Shown here in pieces: positions 32,488-42,091 of a stretch of 64,000 nt of DNA (the first letter of the stretch is position 1; each line of letters begins with the position of its first letter). The position numbers were made by a program, and so were the translations under genes. This DNA comes from Bacteroidota bacterium. GTDB lineage: Bacteria > Bacteroidota > Bacteroidia > Chitinophagales > Chitinophagaceae. The notes below the pieces were generated by a model that was given only the letters and a program-made list of their open reading frames with translations, made no database searches and was not told the origin of the DNA. The DNA lies in contig JAIUNV010000008.1 in the NCBI GenBank assembly GCA_020161435.1, positions 1 through 64,000 of the forward strand. Reading direction: 5' to 3'.

Positions 32488-34869
32488 TTATGGCTTTTGC
32501 TTAATCTCAATTTTCAGGTTTTGCTCACCATCTTTCAGCAAACCCTTGTACTTGCTGAAAGTGGCGGAATCCTGTGCAGTACCATTGATAAATAACTGAC
32601 CGTCTTTTACTTCAATGGTAAAATTGCTACTGTCTACCAAACCATCAGCCTTAAGCGCTGATACGATGGGTGCTTCGGTTGCTTCGCCAGCAGTTTTTTC
32701 TACGGTTACTTCAATGGTTTCATGTTTGGCCGCACCATGTGCTTTGGCCGTACCGTGTACCTGTGCCAAAGTTGGGGCAATCACCAATGATACAATCGAC
32801 ATCAGCTTGATGAGGATGTTCATCGAAGGACCAGAAGTATCTTTAAACGGATCACCTACGGTATCACCAGTTACAGAGGCTTTGTGTGGATCGCTTTTCT
32901 TGTAATAGATTTCTCCGTTGATTTCTACACCTTTTTCAAAGCTCTTCTTGGCATTGTCCCAGGCGCCACCGGCATTGTTTTGGAACATACCCATGAGCAC
33001 ACCACTTACGGTAGCACCAGCCAGGAAACCACCCAACGCTTCGGGGCCCATAATAAAACCAATGATGATGGGCGACAAAATAGCAATGGCACCGGGCATC
33101 ATCATTTTCTTGATGGAAGCTTCAGTAGAAATGGCCACACATTTGTCGTATTCTGGTTTGCCTTTACCTTCCATAATACCGGGGATGGTGCGGAACTGAC
33201 GGCGAACTTCTTCCACCATGGCCATAGCAGCTTCACCTACAGCACGAATGGCGAGAGAAGAGAAGATGAACGGAATCATACCACCCACAAACAAGCAGGC
33301 CAGTACATCGGCTTTGTAAATGTCGATGCCTTCAATGCCGGCCACACCTACGAAAGCGGCAAACAATGCGAGGGCAGTCAGCGCTGCAGAAGCAATGGCA
33401 AAACCTTTACCAGTGGCAGCGGTGGTGTTACCTACGGCATCGAGGATATCGGTTTTTTCACGAACTTCTTTGGGCAGTTCACTCATTTCTGCAATACCAC
33501 CAGCGTTGTCGGCAATAGGGCCGAAAGCGTCAATGGCGAGTTGCATGGCAGTGGTAGCCATCATACCGGCGGCAGCAATAGCCACGCCGTACAAACCGGC
33601 ACATTCGTAAGAACCCCAGATGCCGGCAGCCAGTACCAGAATAGGGAGCATGGTACTTTCCATACCTACTGCCAAACCACCAATTACGTTGGTTGCATGG
33701 CCGGTGGCACTCTGGCGGATGATGCTCATCACTGGGCGTTTACCCATAGCGGTAAAGTATTCGGTAATGATGCTCATGAGCGTACCAACGGCCAAACCTA
33801 CCATGATAGCACCCATTACACCGTGGCGGGTAAATTCCAAACCACGCAGTTCCATGGTTTCGGGCAGCAACCAGTACACCAAACCTGCAGAAGCAGCAGC
33901 GGTGAGGATGATAGAACCCCAGTTACCCATGTTGAGGGCTTTCTGAACAGTATCAGTATTGAGGCCTGCATTCTCGCTGATGCGAACGAAGAAGGTACCA
34001 ATGATAGAGAAGATGATGCCGATACCAGCAATAAGCATGGGCAGCAAAATGGGCGACAAACCGCCAAAAGCATCAACCGAAGTGGTTTCCTGACCAAGTA
34101 CCATGGTAGCCAACACGGTAGCTACGTAAGAACCGAACAGGTCAGCACCCATACCGGCTACGTCACCTACGTTATCACCTACGTTGTCGGCAATAGTGGC
34201 GGGGTTGCGGGGGTCATCTTCAGGAATACCGGCTTCTACCTTACCTACGAGGTCAGCACCTACGTCGGCAGCCTTGGTATAAATACCGCCGCCCACACGG
34301 GCAAACAACGCAATCGATTCCGCTCCGAGAGAAAAACCAGTGAGCACCTCGATGGTTCTCAGCATCTCCGGACCGGTAACCGCAGCATCGGCGGGTACAA
34401 AAATCATTTTCAAAACAATAAACAGGGCACCCAGACCGAGCACTGCCAAACCGGCAACACCCAAGCCCATAACAGCACCACCTGTAAATGATACATTGAG
34501 GGCTTTGCTCAAACTTGTTTGTGCAGCTTGTGCTGTACGAACGTTGGCTTTGGTGGCAATACGCATACCAATGTAACCGGCTGTAGCACTAAACACGGCA
34601 CCAATCACAAACGCAATGGCGATAGACCAGTGGCTGTTTTCGTTGCTCATGCTCATTACGCCGAGCAAAATGGCTACCAGCACCACGAAATAGCCCAGTA
34701 TTTTCCATTCAGCCTTCAAAAACGCCATGGCGCCTTCGGCAATGTATTTACTGATTTCTTGCATCCGTGGGTTGCCAGCGTCTTGCTTGCTTACCCATTT
34801 AAACTTGAGGAACGTGTACAGCAGGCCGACAATACCCATGGCCGGTACAGCGTAGATCAAATTCTCCAT
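32488..34869 (-). CDS. hppA: Membrane-bound ion-translocating pyrophosphatase with C-terminal tail
   Basis: A 793-residue inner-membrane pump that couples pyrophosphate hydrolysis to H+ or Na+ export, with 15-16 helices. The PPi-binding motifs are DVGADLVGKVEAGIPEDDPRNP (from 202), DNVGDNVGDVAGMGADLF (228-245) and DAFGPIADNAGGIAEM (447-462). Alanines in NTTAATGKG (481-489) suggest the K+-dependent class; the transported ion is not decided. After the last helix (about 685-701) comes a tail of about 90 residues, with a His/Ala/Lys linker and a beta-rich end (VKDGQLFINGTAQDS). Such a tail is not part of the core family and, by known topology, would face the periplasm. Confidence 0.92.
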   Translation of the reverse strand: MENLIYAVPAMGIVGLLYTFLKFKWVSKQDAGNPRMQEISKYIAEGAMAFLKAEWKILGYFVVLVAILLGVMSMSNENSHWSIAIAFVIGAVFSATAGYIGMRIATKANVRTAQAAQTSLSKALNVSFTGGAVMGLGVAGLAVLGLGALFIVLKMIFVPADAAVTGPEMLRTIEVLTGFSLGAESIALFARVGGGIYTKAADVGADLVGKVEAGIPEDDPRNPATIADNVGDNVGDVAGMGADLFGSYVATVLATMVLGQETTSVDAFGGLSPILLPMLIAGIGIIFSIIGTFFVRISENAGLNTDTVQKALNMGNWGSIILTAAASAGLVYWLLPETMELRGLEFTRHGVMGAIMVGLAVGTLMSIITEYFTAMGKRPVMSIIRQSATGHATNVIGGLAVGMESTMLPILVLAAGIWGSYECAGLYGVAIAAAGMMATTAMQLAIDAFGPIADNAGGIAEMSELPKEVREKTDILDAVGNTTAATGKGFAIASAALTALALFAAFVGVAGIEGIDIYKADVLACLFVGGMIPFIFSSLAIRAVGEAAMAMVEEVRRQFRTIPGIMEGKGKPEYDKCVAISTEASIKKMMMPGAIAILSPIIIGFIMGPEALGGFLAGATVSGVLMGMFQNNAGGAWDNAKKSFEKGVEINGEIYYKKSDPHKASVTGDTVGDPFKDTSGPSMNILIKLMSIVSLVIAPTLAQVHGTAKAHGAAKHETIEVTVEKTAGEATEAPIVSALKADGLVDSSNFTIEVKDGQLFINGTAQDSATFSKYKGLLKDGEQNLKIEIKQKP

Positions 34870-34909
34870 AATAGTAGTTGGTTAATGATTCAATTTTTGA
34901 AAAGGTGGG

Positions 34910-34917
34910 CAAAGATA
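34910..34917 (-). promoter_or_regulatory. Putative -7 box of hppA
   Basis: Minus-strand TATCTTTG, followed by CCCACCTTTT. The 15-mer CTTTGCCCACCTTTT also occurs at the promoter of the glycogen-synthase-like gene (49658 on). Confidence 0.6.
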
Positions 34918-35072
34918 GGGGTTGCCCCCCAAGGTTACGCCGAAGCCCCGGGTTGGAGCAAGAGTATATTTGGCCAATGTCCGGTCTGGGCAGGCCTTTT
35001 ACCTGAAAAAGCAACAAATACAACCAGCTTTTGATGAAAACTGGCGGGTAAATGAACGAAGCGGCATAGCGA

Positions 35073-35588
35073 TTAGCAGTAGCGTTCGCTATAAATGCGC
35101 TGATGATGCCGCACATGCCCCACCATAATGAAGGCCAGGGCATTCACAGTAATTGGTTGTCCCGATGCCACGCCTTTGTTCAGCAGTTGTGCCGGTGTAA
35201 TGGATTGAAACAGCGTAATGGTCAGCTGCCGCAATTGCAATAGTTCTTCTACCAAACTTGAAATGCTGCGATGGATAGCCGGTGCTTCATTGGCCCATGC
35301 ATTTTCATCGAAGCCGGGCAGGGGTTGCTGCTCACCACGGGCAATGGCCAAGGCCCGGTAGGCAAATACCCGTTCTGTATCGGCCATGTGCTGCAACAGT
35401 TGGGCTACGGTCCATTTGCCAGGGGCATAGGCAAAGTCTTTTTTCGTTTCCGGAATCTGGCGCAGCCATTGCTCCATTTCTGCCAATGAACCTTTCAATG
35501 TGTCGAGAGCATCCGTTTCATGGGCGGCACAGTAGCTTACATAGGTTTGGTAAAAAGGGGCGTAGTCGCCGGTTACAGGTAGTGGCAT
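35073..35588 (-). CDS. DinB-family putative metal-dependent protein
   Basis: A 171-residue four-helix-bundle protein of the DinB/YfiT-like superfamily. Histidines of the presumed metal site appear in LLQHMADTERVFAYR and VGHVRHHQRIY. AYAPGKWTVAQLL is typical of the family. Members may be bacillithiol- or mycothiol-type transferases or have other roles; the substrate here is unknown. The start is 2 bp after the stop of the subtilisin-like gene, so the two genes are probably translated from one mRNA. Confidence 0.85.
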   Translation of the reverse strand: MPLPVTGDYAPFYQTYVSYCAAHETDALDTLKGSLAEMEQWLRQIPETKKDFAYAPGKWTVAQLLQHMADTERVFAYRALAIARGEQQPLPGFDENAWANEAPAIHRSISSLVEELLQLRQLTITLFQSITPAQLLNKGVASGQPITVNALAFIMVGHVRHHQRIYSERYC

Positions 35589-35590
35589 GG

Positions 35591-37261
35591 CTATTGTTTT
35601 GAAGAGGTAACGGATTTGGAGTTATGCTTGCTCTCTATAAGTTGTGCGGCTAACTGCACGGCATTGTACGCATTCACCACACCGCCGGTTTTGCAGGCCT
35701 CCCGAAGGGTCATTTTTTCCTTTTTTTCGCCGCCGGGTTTTGGGTAAGGTCTGTCGCTATATCGGGTATCTACCGATTGCTCAATTACTTGTTTTATTTC
35801 TACCGCCGTAAGCTGCGGAAAATAACTCCGCAACATAGCGGCAATGCCACTCACCACCGGCGCCGCCATGCTGGTGCCCTGCAAAAATGCGTACTTGTTG
35901 CCTGTGGGTACGGTAGCATAAATTTTTACACCCGGTGCCATTACATCCACGGTTTGCCGGCCATAGTTGGTAAAGTCTGCAATGAGGCCGCCTTTGATGC
36001 TGTTGTCGCTGCTGGCACCAACCGTAATGAAGTTGGGAGCGATGGTTCCATTGTTTAAAAACGGTGTAGGGTATTGCGGAACCGTATCAAGAAAAGCTGC
36101 ATCATTTCCCGCTGCATGCACCAGCAATACATTTTTACTGGCTGCATAGGCAATGGCTTCATCCACCCAATTTTTTTGCGGGCTAAGGCCCTTGCCAAAA
36201 CTCATGTTGATAATGCTGGCACCTTGGTCTACCGCATAGCGAATGGCAAGGGCTACATCCTTATCGTGTTCATCGCCGTTGGGTACCGCCCGCAGCGGCA
36301 ATATGCGTACGTTATCTGCTATGCCATCAATACCAAGTCCGTTATTTCTTACAGCAGCTATAATGCCGGCCACATGTGTGCCATGCATGGCCGTGCCTGC
36401 CATTACATCTGCATTGCCGTAGTTGCGGCTTTGCCAGTTGTTTTCATCATCGCCGGTTATTTGCAATCGGTAGTTGGTCGTTGGTTTTTCTCGCAGGTAA
36501 ATGATGTCTTCTTTTTGCTGAATGAATTCCCGCATGCCTTCCATAAACTCCACATTGGTTTGCTCGGGCTCTACTTGCAAAAGGGTATAGATGCGCAGCA
36601 AATTCAGTTTGGCTTTTCTGGCTTCCGGGCTTTGTGGTATAAATGTTTCCAGTTCAATGGGCGTAAATTCATTTTTGCCCCACTGTGCTGCAATAATGGA
36701 ATCGTATTGCAACATGGTGCGACTGGTGGCATTCAATATCTTGAGTATGAAGCGGTCTTCTTCGGTTACGGTTACTGCTTTTTGCACTTGCAACCACAAA
36801 CGAAAATCTGCTTTTGCTTGTGGTGACAACAAGTTGCTGTCTATTTGCCGGTTGTCGAATTGCGGTGCCAATGCATGAAACAGACGTGCAGCTTCTGCGG
36901 CTTCTTTTTCTACATTTTCGCCGTTGCGGTTACCCAAAAAATTCCAGCCCAGTGCATCGTCGGGGTAGCCGTTGTTATCGTCGTCAATACCATTGGCGTT
37001 ATTGTCTTTGGTATTGCGCCAGAGTATGGGTTTCAGGTCTTCATGCGTGGTGTCGATGCCGCTGTCTATCACCGCTACCACAATGGGCTGGCTCTTGCGG
37101 CCTTTGAGAAAATCGTAGGCTTTTTGCAGCGAAATGCCGTAATAACCGTCTTGTTCTTCATCAAGCAGGTGCCAGCCTTTTTGAATAGGTTGTTGGGCCA
37201 TGGCCACTTGCGCCGTACTAAACACTGCTACGAAAAAGCAAACTATCCACCGTTGAAGCAT
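35591..37261 (-). CDS. S8 (subtilisin-like) serine peptidase
   Basis: A 556-residue secreted protease with a signal peptide (1-22). The catalytic triad is complete: Asp66 in AVIDSGIDTTHEDL, His293 in MHGTHVAGI, and Ser464 in GTSMAAPVVSG. Between Asp and His lies an insertion of roughly 150 residues beyond the minimal fold, common in Bacteroidota S8 enzymes. There is no obvious propeptide or C-terminal sorting domain. It heads a two-gene unit with the DinB-like gene. Confidence 0.93.
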   Translation of the reverse strand: MLQRWIVCFFVAVFSTAQVAMAQQPIQKGWHLLDEEQDGYYGISLQKAYDFLKGRKSQPIVVAVIDSGIDTTHEDLKPILWRNTKDNNANGIDDDNNGYPDDALGWNFLGNRNGENVEKEAAEAARLFHALAPQFDNRQIDSNLLSPQAKADFRLWLQVQKAVTVTEEDRFILKILNATSRTMLQYDSIIAAQWGKNEFTPIELETFIPQSPEARKAKLNLLRIYTLLQVEPEQTNVEFMEGMREFIQQKEDIIYLREKPTTNYRLQITGDDENNWQSRNYGNADVMAGTAMHGTHVAGIIAAVRNNGLGIDGIADNVRILPLRAVPNGDEHDKDVALAIRYAVDQGASIINMSFGKGLSPQKNWVDEAIAYAASKNVLLVHAAGNDAAFLDTVPQYPTPFLNNGTIAPNFITVGASSDNSIKGGLIADFTNYGRQTVDVMAPGVKIYATVPTGNKYAFLQGTSMAAPVVSGIAAMLRSYFPQLTAVEIKQVIEQSVDTRYSDRPYPKPGGEKKEKMTLREACKTGGVVNAYNAVQLAAQLIESKHNSKSVTSSKQ

Positions 37262-37366
37262 ACTACAAATTTGACAAGCAACGCCGCTTGCATCCTGTTA
37301 AAAATAGTGGGCAGCAATATAGGCGATATCTGCGGCCACATGAGAGATGGTCGTTTCCGATTATAT

Positions 37367-37394
37367 AAAAAGTGCTGCCCGGAGACAGCACTTT
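37367..37394 (-). terminator. Terminator of the aldehyde dehydrogenase gene
   Basis: On the minus strand AAAGTGCTG / CAGCACTTT closes over TCTCCGGG and continues as TTATATAA, 26 bp after the stop. Confidence 0.75.
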
Positions 37395-37419
37395 GATGAG
37401 GGGGTATAGAAAAAATAGC

Positions 37420-38949
37420 TTATCCCAAATTGAATTGGATGCCTTGCGCCAGTGGCAACTTGTTGGTGTAGTTGATGGTGTTGGTTTGGCGTCGCATGTA
37501 ATTTTTCCAGGCGTCGCTGCCACTTTCGCGGCCGCCACCGGTTTCTTTTTCGCCACCAAAAGCCCCGCCAATTTCTGCACCGCTGGTACCAATGTTCACA
37601 TTGGCAATACCGCAGTCGCTGCCGGCAGCACTCAAAAACTGCTCGGCTTCCCGCAGGTTCAGCGTCATGATGGCGCTGCTCAAACCCTGCGGCACATTAT
37701 TTTGCATGGCAATGGCTTCGTCAAGCGTATCATATTTCATGATGTACAAAATCGGCGCAAAAGTTTCTGTTTGTACAATGGGCATATCGGGCGTTACCTC
37801 AGCAATACAGGGCTTTACATAACAACCGCTTTCGTAGCCGGCGCCTTGCAGCACACCGCCTTCTACCAAAAACTTGCCACCCTGCTGTTTACAGGCTTCA
37901 ATAGCATTCAGGTAGTTCTTCACGGCATCAGTATCAATCAACGGACCTACGTGGTTGTTGCTATCCAGCGGATCGCCAATGCTGAGTTGCGCATAGGCAT
38001 TAGCCAGTTTTTTGCTGAATGTATCGTACACAGATTGATGAATGATAAGGCGACGGGTAGATGTACAACGCTGACCGGCCGTACCTACCGCACCAAACAC
38101 ACAACCAATCAGGCTCATATCCAGGTCGGCATCTTTGCTGATGATGATGGCATTGTTGCCACCCAGCTCCAACAGGCTACGGCCCATACGGCCGGCTACG
38201 GCTTTGCCTACTTCCTTGCCCATGCGGGTGCTGCCGGTTGCACTAATCAGCGGCAGGCGATGGTCGTTGCTCATCCATTCGCCCACTTCGCGGCCACCGT
38301 TTACAATACAACTTACGCCTTCGGGTACGCCGTTTTTAGCAAATACATCTTGTACAATCAGCTGACAAGCTACTGAGCACAGCGGCGCTTTTTCAGAAGC
38401 CTTCCAAATGCAGGTATCGCCGCAAACCCAAGCCAGCATGCTGTTCCAGCTCCATACGGCTACCGGAAAGTTGAAGGCACTGATGATGCCTACTACACCC
38501 AGCGGATGCCACTGCTCGTACATGCGGTGGCCGGGGCGTTCGCTATGCATGCTCAGGCCATACAACTGGCGGCTGAGGCCAACGGCAAAATCGCAGATGT
38601 CAATCATTTCCTGCACTTCACCCAGGCCTTCCTGCAGGCTTTTGCCCATTTCATAACTCACCAGTTTGCCCAGTGCGTCTTTGTGCTGGCGGAGGGCTTC
38701 ACCAATTTGGCGTACCACTTCGCCACGGCGGGGTGCGGGCCACTGGCGCCATGCTACAAAGGCTTCTTGTGCCTTTGCCACAACGGCTTCGTAGCCGGCT
38801 TTATCTGTGGCCGTTACCTGGCCAATGAGGCTGGCATCAACGGGAGAGTAAGATTGAAGTTGGCTGCCAGTACTGCTGAGCCATTGGGCACCGGTAGAAG
38901 TGCCGGCATTGGTGGCCTCCAAACGGAGGGCCTGCAAAAAATCTTTCAT
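37420..38949 (-). CDS. Aldehyde dehydrogenase, ALDH7A1-like
   Basis: A 509-residue NAD(P)-dependent dehydrogenase. The catalytic cysteine is about Cys295 in GTAGQRCTSTRR and the general-base glutamate about Glu261 in LLELGGNNAI; the coenzyme loop is ATGSTRMGKEVG. IISAFNFPVAVWSWN and YEQWHPLGVVG favour the family 7 (aminoadipate/piperideine semialdehyde) branch. ATG 38949 starts the conserved part; an earlier in-frame codon at 38973 adds eight poorly supported residues. A GACCTTTG box (39008-39015, minus) precedes it. The pathway is not evident from the neighbours. Confidence 0.9.
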   Translation of the reverse strand: MKDFLQALRLEATNAGTSTGAQWLSSTGSQLQSYSPVDASLIGQVTATDKAGYEAVVAKAQEAFVAWRQWPAPRRGEVVRQIGEALRQHKDALGKLVSYEMGKSLQEGLGEVQEMIDICDFAVGLSRQLYGLSMHSERPGHRMYEQWHPLGVVGIISAFNFPVAVWSWNSMLAWVCGDTCIWKASEKAPLCSVACQLIVQDVFAKNGVPEGVSCIVNGGREVGEWMSNDHRLPLISATGSTRMGKEVGKAVAGRMGRSLLELGGNNAIIISKDADLDMSLIGCVFGAVGTAGQRCTSTRRLIIHQSVYDTFSKKLANAYAQLSIGDPLDSNNHVGPLIDTDAVKNYLNAIEACKQQGGKFLVEGGVLQGAGYESGCYVKPCIAEVTPDMPIVQTETFAPILYIMKYDTLDEAIAMQNNVPQGLSSAIMTLNLREAEQFLSAAGSDCGIANVNIGTSGAEIGGAFGGEKETGGGRESGSDAWKNYMRRQTNTINYTNKLPLAQGIQFNLG

Positions 38950-39029
38950 GTTGTAAGCTGTCTTGTTAAGCAATCGATAGCCCCGCTCGATTGCGGCGGG
39001 AGCGGCGCAAAGGTCGGATTTTATCCGCA

Positions 39030-39130
39030 GGAAAAAGTCCGGAAGTCGGGAGACCGAAAGTCCGGAGTCCGGAGACCGGAACCGAGAGTTTTCTCCCCTC
39101 TTTGGAGGGTTCCCTTTAGGACGGGGTGGG
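39030..39130. repeat. Intergenic repeat cluster (AGTCCGGA and CCCCTCTTTGGAGGG)
   Basis: Short units AGTCCGGA, AGTCGGGAGACCGA and AGTCCGGAGACCGGA are reiterated from 39036 to 39081. They are followed by a palindromic block TCCCCTCTTTGGAGGG and CCCTTTAGGACGGGGTGGG, whose layout (CCC..CTAAAGGG on the minus strand) recalls the outer arms of the palindromic repeats at 7213 and 42480. Confidence 0.6.
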
Positions 39131-39225
39131 TTTCTTCGCTCAAGTTGGTCACCTGATTAAGAAGGAACAACTAGCAAATGACGCCTTATTATTAACTTGC
39201 TAAGTCTAACTGCAATTACCTTCGA

Positions 39226-39936
39226 ATGTCAATGTGGAAACAAAATTTGTCAGCAATTATTTTTCTCATTACTTGTATGAACCTAATATCAGATAGAATT
39301 TGTGGACAAAATGATGCCAGAGTAAACAAGCAAAAACTTGTTGAATTAATTGACTCCGGCTTTGTTGCTAAAAAGGAGAAATTGATATATCGTCATGGAT
39401 ATTCTGATCCTAATTTGGACTTATATATTTTAAAGGATAAGTCTAATTTACTTTTTTCTAAGGTACTTAATGAAGGCTTCTTCGTAGATTTTGATACAAA
39501 TAGTAAATCATTTTTAAGGTTTATTGATATCAACGTTCCTCTAAATGAAGCGATAGCAGATTTTCTTCATTTAAATGAGTGCATCAATAAGTATGAAAAT
39601 TCATTTAAAGCTTTTTTTAATAGTGAGAAGATTTCCTTTCTTAATGGGGACAGCACACTTCTAAAGCTTCTTTCAGAAAGAGCGGCAGATGTTAGAAAAA
39701 ACTCTGCACTACGCCTCCCATTATTTGTTTATATCGGCGAAAAAATTCGGTCGTTGAATAACTGGCAATGGGAAGTTGATTTTGGTTTGAATATTGCTCA
39801 TACAGTCTTTGTAAGGAAAAGTGATGGTGAAATTTTCAATCCAAAGAGGCTGGTAGATGGATATTTTTCAGAAGGGGTTGATGACGTTTGTTTTTTGATA
39901 AACTTTTACTTGAATGTCAGTGGAAATGTGAAATAG
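39226..39936 (+). CDS. AT-rich orphan exported protein
   Basis: A 236-residue protein I do not recognise. A possible signal peptide covers the first 27 residues (ending DRICGQ). The rest is mixed alpha/beta and soluble; C-terminal phrases of note are NWQWEVDFGLNIAHTVFV and DGEIFNPKRLVDGYFSEG. The gene is clearly more AT-rich than its neighbours, with many TTT, ATA and AAA codons, and is bracketed by repeats on the left, which suggests acquisition by transfer. Its role (for example an immunity-type protein) cannot be told from sequence. Confidence 0.65.
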   Translation: MSMWKQNLSAIIFLITCMNLISDRICGQNDARVNKQKLVELIDSGFVAKKEKLIYRHGYSDPNLDLYILKDKSNLLFSKVLNEGFFVDFDTNSKSFLRFIDINVPLNEAIADFLHLNECINKYENSFKAFFNSEKISFLNGDSTLLKLLSERAADVRKNSALRLPLFVYIGEKIRSLNNWQWEVDFGLNIAHTVFVRKSDGEIFNPKRLVDGYFSEGVDDVCFLINFYLNVSGNVK

Positions 39937-40031
39937 GCGACATATCTCGCCTTAACAACTGGATTAGTAGTCATTGTCGAAATAGTAACCATTAACTCAC
40001 AGGCCGGGAGGCCTGCGAGAGCACAGTTGTA

Positions 40032-41936
40032 TTAACGGTTCCATTTCACCCCACCCATCAGCCAGCGGCGGGGCATCACAGCGCCCAGCAGGTCGCTGTA
40101 GCTCACATCGCCTACATTATCTGCCTGCACAAATACACTCAGGTGACTGCTGATGCGGCCATCAATTCGAACATTGGTAAGCCAGTAGTTGGGGGTAATG
40201 CTGGCATTGATGGCATTGGCTTTTTGTTCGCGGCGTTGCTTGTACAAACCATTCACCGCAATGGTGATGCGGTGGTATTGATACACGATGCCATAGTTGA
40301 ACAAGAAACGTGCATGAGAGCTGATATAGAAACCAGGGGTAGCGCCATTGCTGTTGCTGTTGAGCCACACCAATCCGGCATTGCCCTGCAGCCAATGCTG
40401 CGGCTTCCATTGTTTGCGGTAGGTAATGTCTGTTTCAAAACCATTCGTTTGCACACTGGCAATGTTTTTAGCCAAGGCATAGGTACCCGTCGGTACAAGG
40501 TTTACCTGACGGGGCATTTGCGCATATGGTGTAGTTACAAAATCTATCAGGTTGCGTTGTTCGCGGCTAAACCATCCCGCTGCAATTTTGATGGATTCGG
40601 CCAGCCATACATCGGCGCCGGCTTCGTAGCTCCAAGATGTTTCTGGTTCCAGATCGGGATTGCCAATGCTGCCGCTGGCAACGAGTGTCCGGTTGTAATT
40701 GTTGAAGCGTTCGGTAAAGTCAGCATCACGTATGGTTCGTCCAACACTCCCCCGCAATTGATAAAAACTACGTTTGTAGGAGAGATTCAATTGGGGCAAT
40801 AATTCTACGCCACTGCGTTGGTGAATGTCCAGTCGCAGTGCTGGTTCTGCCTGAATGTATTGACCTATTTGCTGATGCAAAACAGCGAATACACCTGTTT
40901 GCGAAACGCTGTGATTACCGCGGTCGTTACTCTTGATTTGCTTTTGCACAAATTGAAGTCCGGTAGTAATGCTGCTCTTTGCAGATAACTCAATATCGGC
41001 CACACTCAACGCTTGCCAAACCGATGAATTGTTTTGATTGGGTGTACTGCGTTTGTTGAAGCTGTATCGGTCGTCGGTGGTTTTGTAACCAGCATCCAGC
41101 CGCCATTTCAGGTGCTTTCCGGTATAGCCGGTTTGCACATGATTCCATTGTGTAATCACCCGTTCACGGGCGGTGTCGCTGGCAAACGTGGTGTAAAAAT
41201 TTTGCGCTGCAAAGTCGCGGTAATCGTACGCTACTCTTGCAGCGGTGTACCATTTTTCATTCCACTGGTGGCGGTACGATGCAGAGATGGTGCTGGCATC
41301 TAAAAAGCCTTTGGTGCCCCGCTGTTGCTGACCTGTGGCATGGTTGCTTTGTATGCCTGCACTTACAATACCTTTTTTCGTAGTAAATGTGCCGCCTACA
41401 CTGGCATTGAATAATCCATATTCACCCATGGCTATTTGTGCAGTGGTTCGTTGCTTACGTTGGTTGGCAAAGCTTTTTGTAATGATGTGAATGACACCAC
41501 CCACAGCTTCTGTACCATAGAGGGCAGATGAGGCGCCTTTCAATACTTCGATGCGGTCTATTTCCGAAGGGGCAATGGGAATGTAGCTGCTGAAATGCCC
41601 GGTCAGCGGGTCGTTCAACCGGATGCCATCGAGAATCACCAGCACTTGCTGAAAGGTGCCGCCCCGAATGACCAAATCGCTTTGGCTGCCCATGGGTCCT
41701 CGGGCCTGCATTTCTACACCCGGTATGTAGCGCAGCAATTCATCAATGGAGTGTACGGGTAGTTGGTAAAATTGCTCACCGCGGAGTACCACAATATTGC
41801 GACCAGTTTTGGAGGCTTGCAAAGGCGTGATGCTTGCGGTAACCGTCACGGGGTCGAGGCCTGTGCCTGTACTGTCTTGTGCCATTAACGATTGTGTTAG
41901 CATAGCGCTAACAATAAGCAGTGCGGAAATACGCAT
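40032..41936 (-). CDS. TonB-dependent outer-membrane receptor
   Basis: A 634-residue receptor with a signal peptide (1-19). The plug domain (about 30-150) has LDPVTVTASITP as TonB-box region, then SIDELLRYIPGVEMQARG and VLKGASSALYGTEAVGGVIHI. The C-terminal 22-strand barrel ends VSYSDLLGAVMPRRWLMGGVKWNR with a terminal aromatic/basic strand. The size and plug resemble BtuB/CirA-type receptors of vitamins or siderophores. No SusD or carboxypeptidase-like domain is present, so it is not a SusC-type glycan importer. The substrate is unknown. It is divergent from a cytochrome c gene. Confidence 0.93.
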   Translation of the reverse strand: MRISALLIVSAMLTQSLMAQDSTGTGLDPVTVTASITPLQASKTGRNIVVLRGEQFYQLPVHSIDELLRYIPGVEMQARGPMGSQSDLVIRGGTFQQVLVILDGIRLNDPLTGHFSSYIPIAPSEIDRIEVLKGASSALYGTEAVGGVIHIITKSFANQRKQRTTAQIAMGEYGLFNASVGGTFTTKKGIVSAGIQSNHATGQQQRGTKGFLDASTISASYRHQWNEKWYTAARVAYDYRDFAAQNFYTTFASDTARERVITQWNHVQTGYTGKHLKWRLDAGYKTTDDRYSFNKRSTPNQNNSSVWQALSVADIELSAKSSITTGLQFVQKQIKSNDRGNHSVSQTGVFAVLHQQIGQYIQAEPALRLDIHQRSGVELLPQLNLSYKRSFYQLRGSVGRTIRDADFTERFNNYNRTLVASGSIGNPDLEPETSWSYEAGADVWLAESIKIAAGWFSREQRNLIDFVTTPYAQMPRQVNLVPTGTYALAKNIASVQTNGFETDITYRKQWKPQHWLQGNAGLVWLNSNSNGATPGFYISSHARFLFNYGIVYQYHRITIAVNGLYKQRREQKANAINASITPNYWLTNVRIDGRISSHLSVFVQADNVGDVSYSDLLGAVMPRRWLMGGVKWNR

Positions 41937-41958
41937 GTATCTGTCTTTGGTTGGGCGG

Positions 41959-41966
41959 CAAATATA
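41959..41966 (-). promoter_or_regulatory. Putative -7 box of the TonB receptor gene
   Basis: Minus-strand TATATTTG in CCTATATTTGCCGCCC, 22 bp before the ATG. Confidence 0.65.
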
Positions 41967-42062
41967 GGTGGCCTGTAAAAAGCCGGTTTGTCGAAGGCGG
42001 GAACAATCCAGCTACTTTCCTTGTTTATAGCCCGTAAAACTTTTTTAAGCGATACCAACCAT

Positions 42063-42070
42063 TAGTTTTG
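42063..42070 (+). promoter_or_regulatory. Putative -7 box of the cytochrome c gene
   Basis: TAGTTTTG followed by CTGC, 21 bp before ATG 42092. Confidence 0.5.
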
Positions 42071-42091
42071 CTGCTGTCTAATCCATCCATC

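Noticed and set aside
32884..34491. Long plus-strand open frame (535 codons) opposite hppA
   Set aside because: It is His/Thr/Gly-rich low-complexity translation produced by the codon bias of hppA on the other strand.
40000..40015. Palindrome CAGGCCGGGAGGCCTG as terminator of the TonB receptor gene
   Set aside because: No T-tract follows on either strand, so it is at most a stable hairpin.
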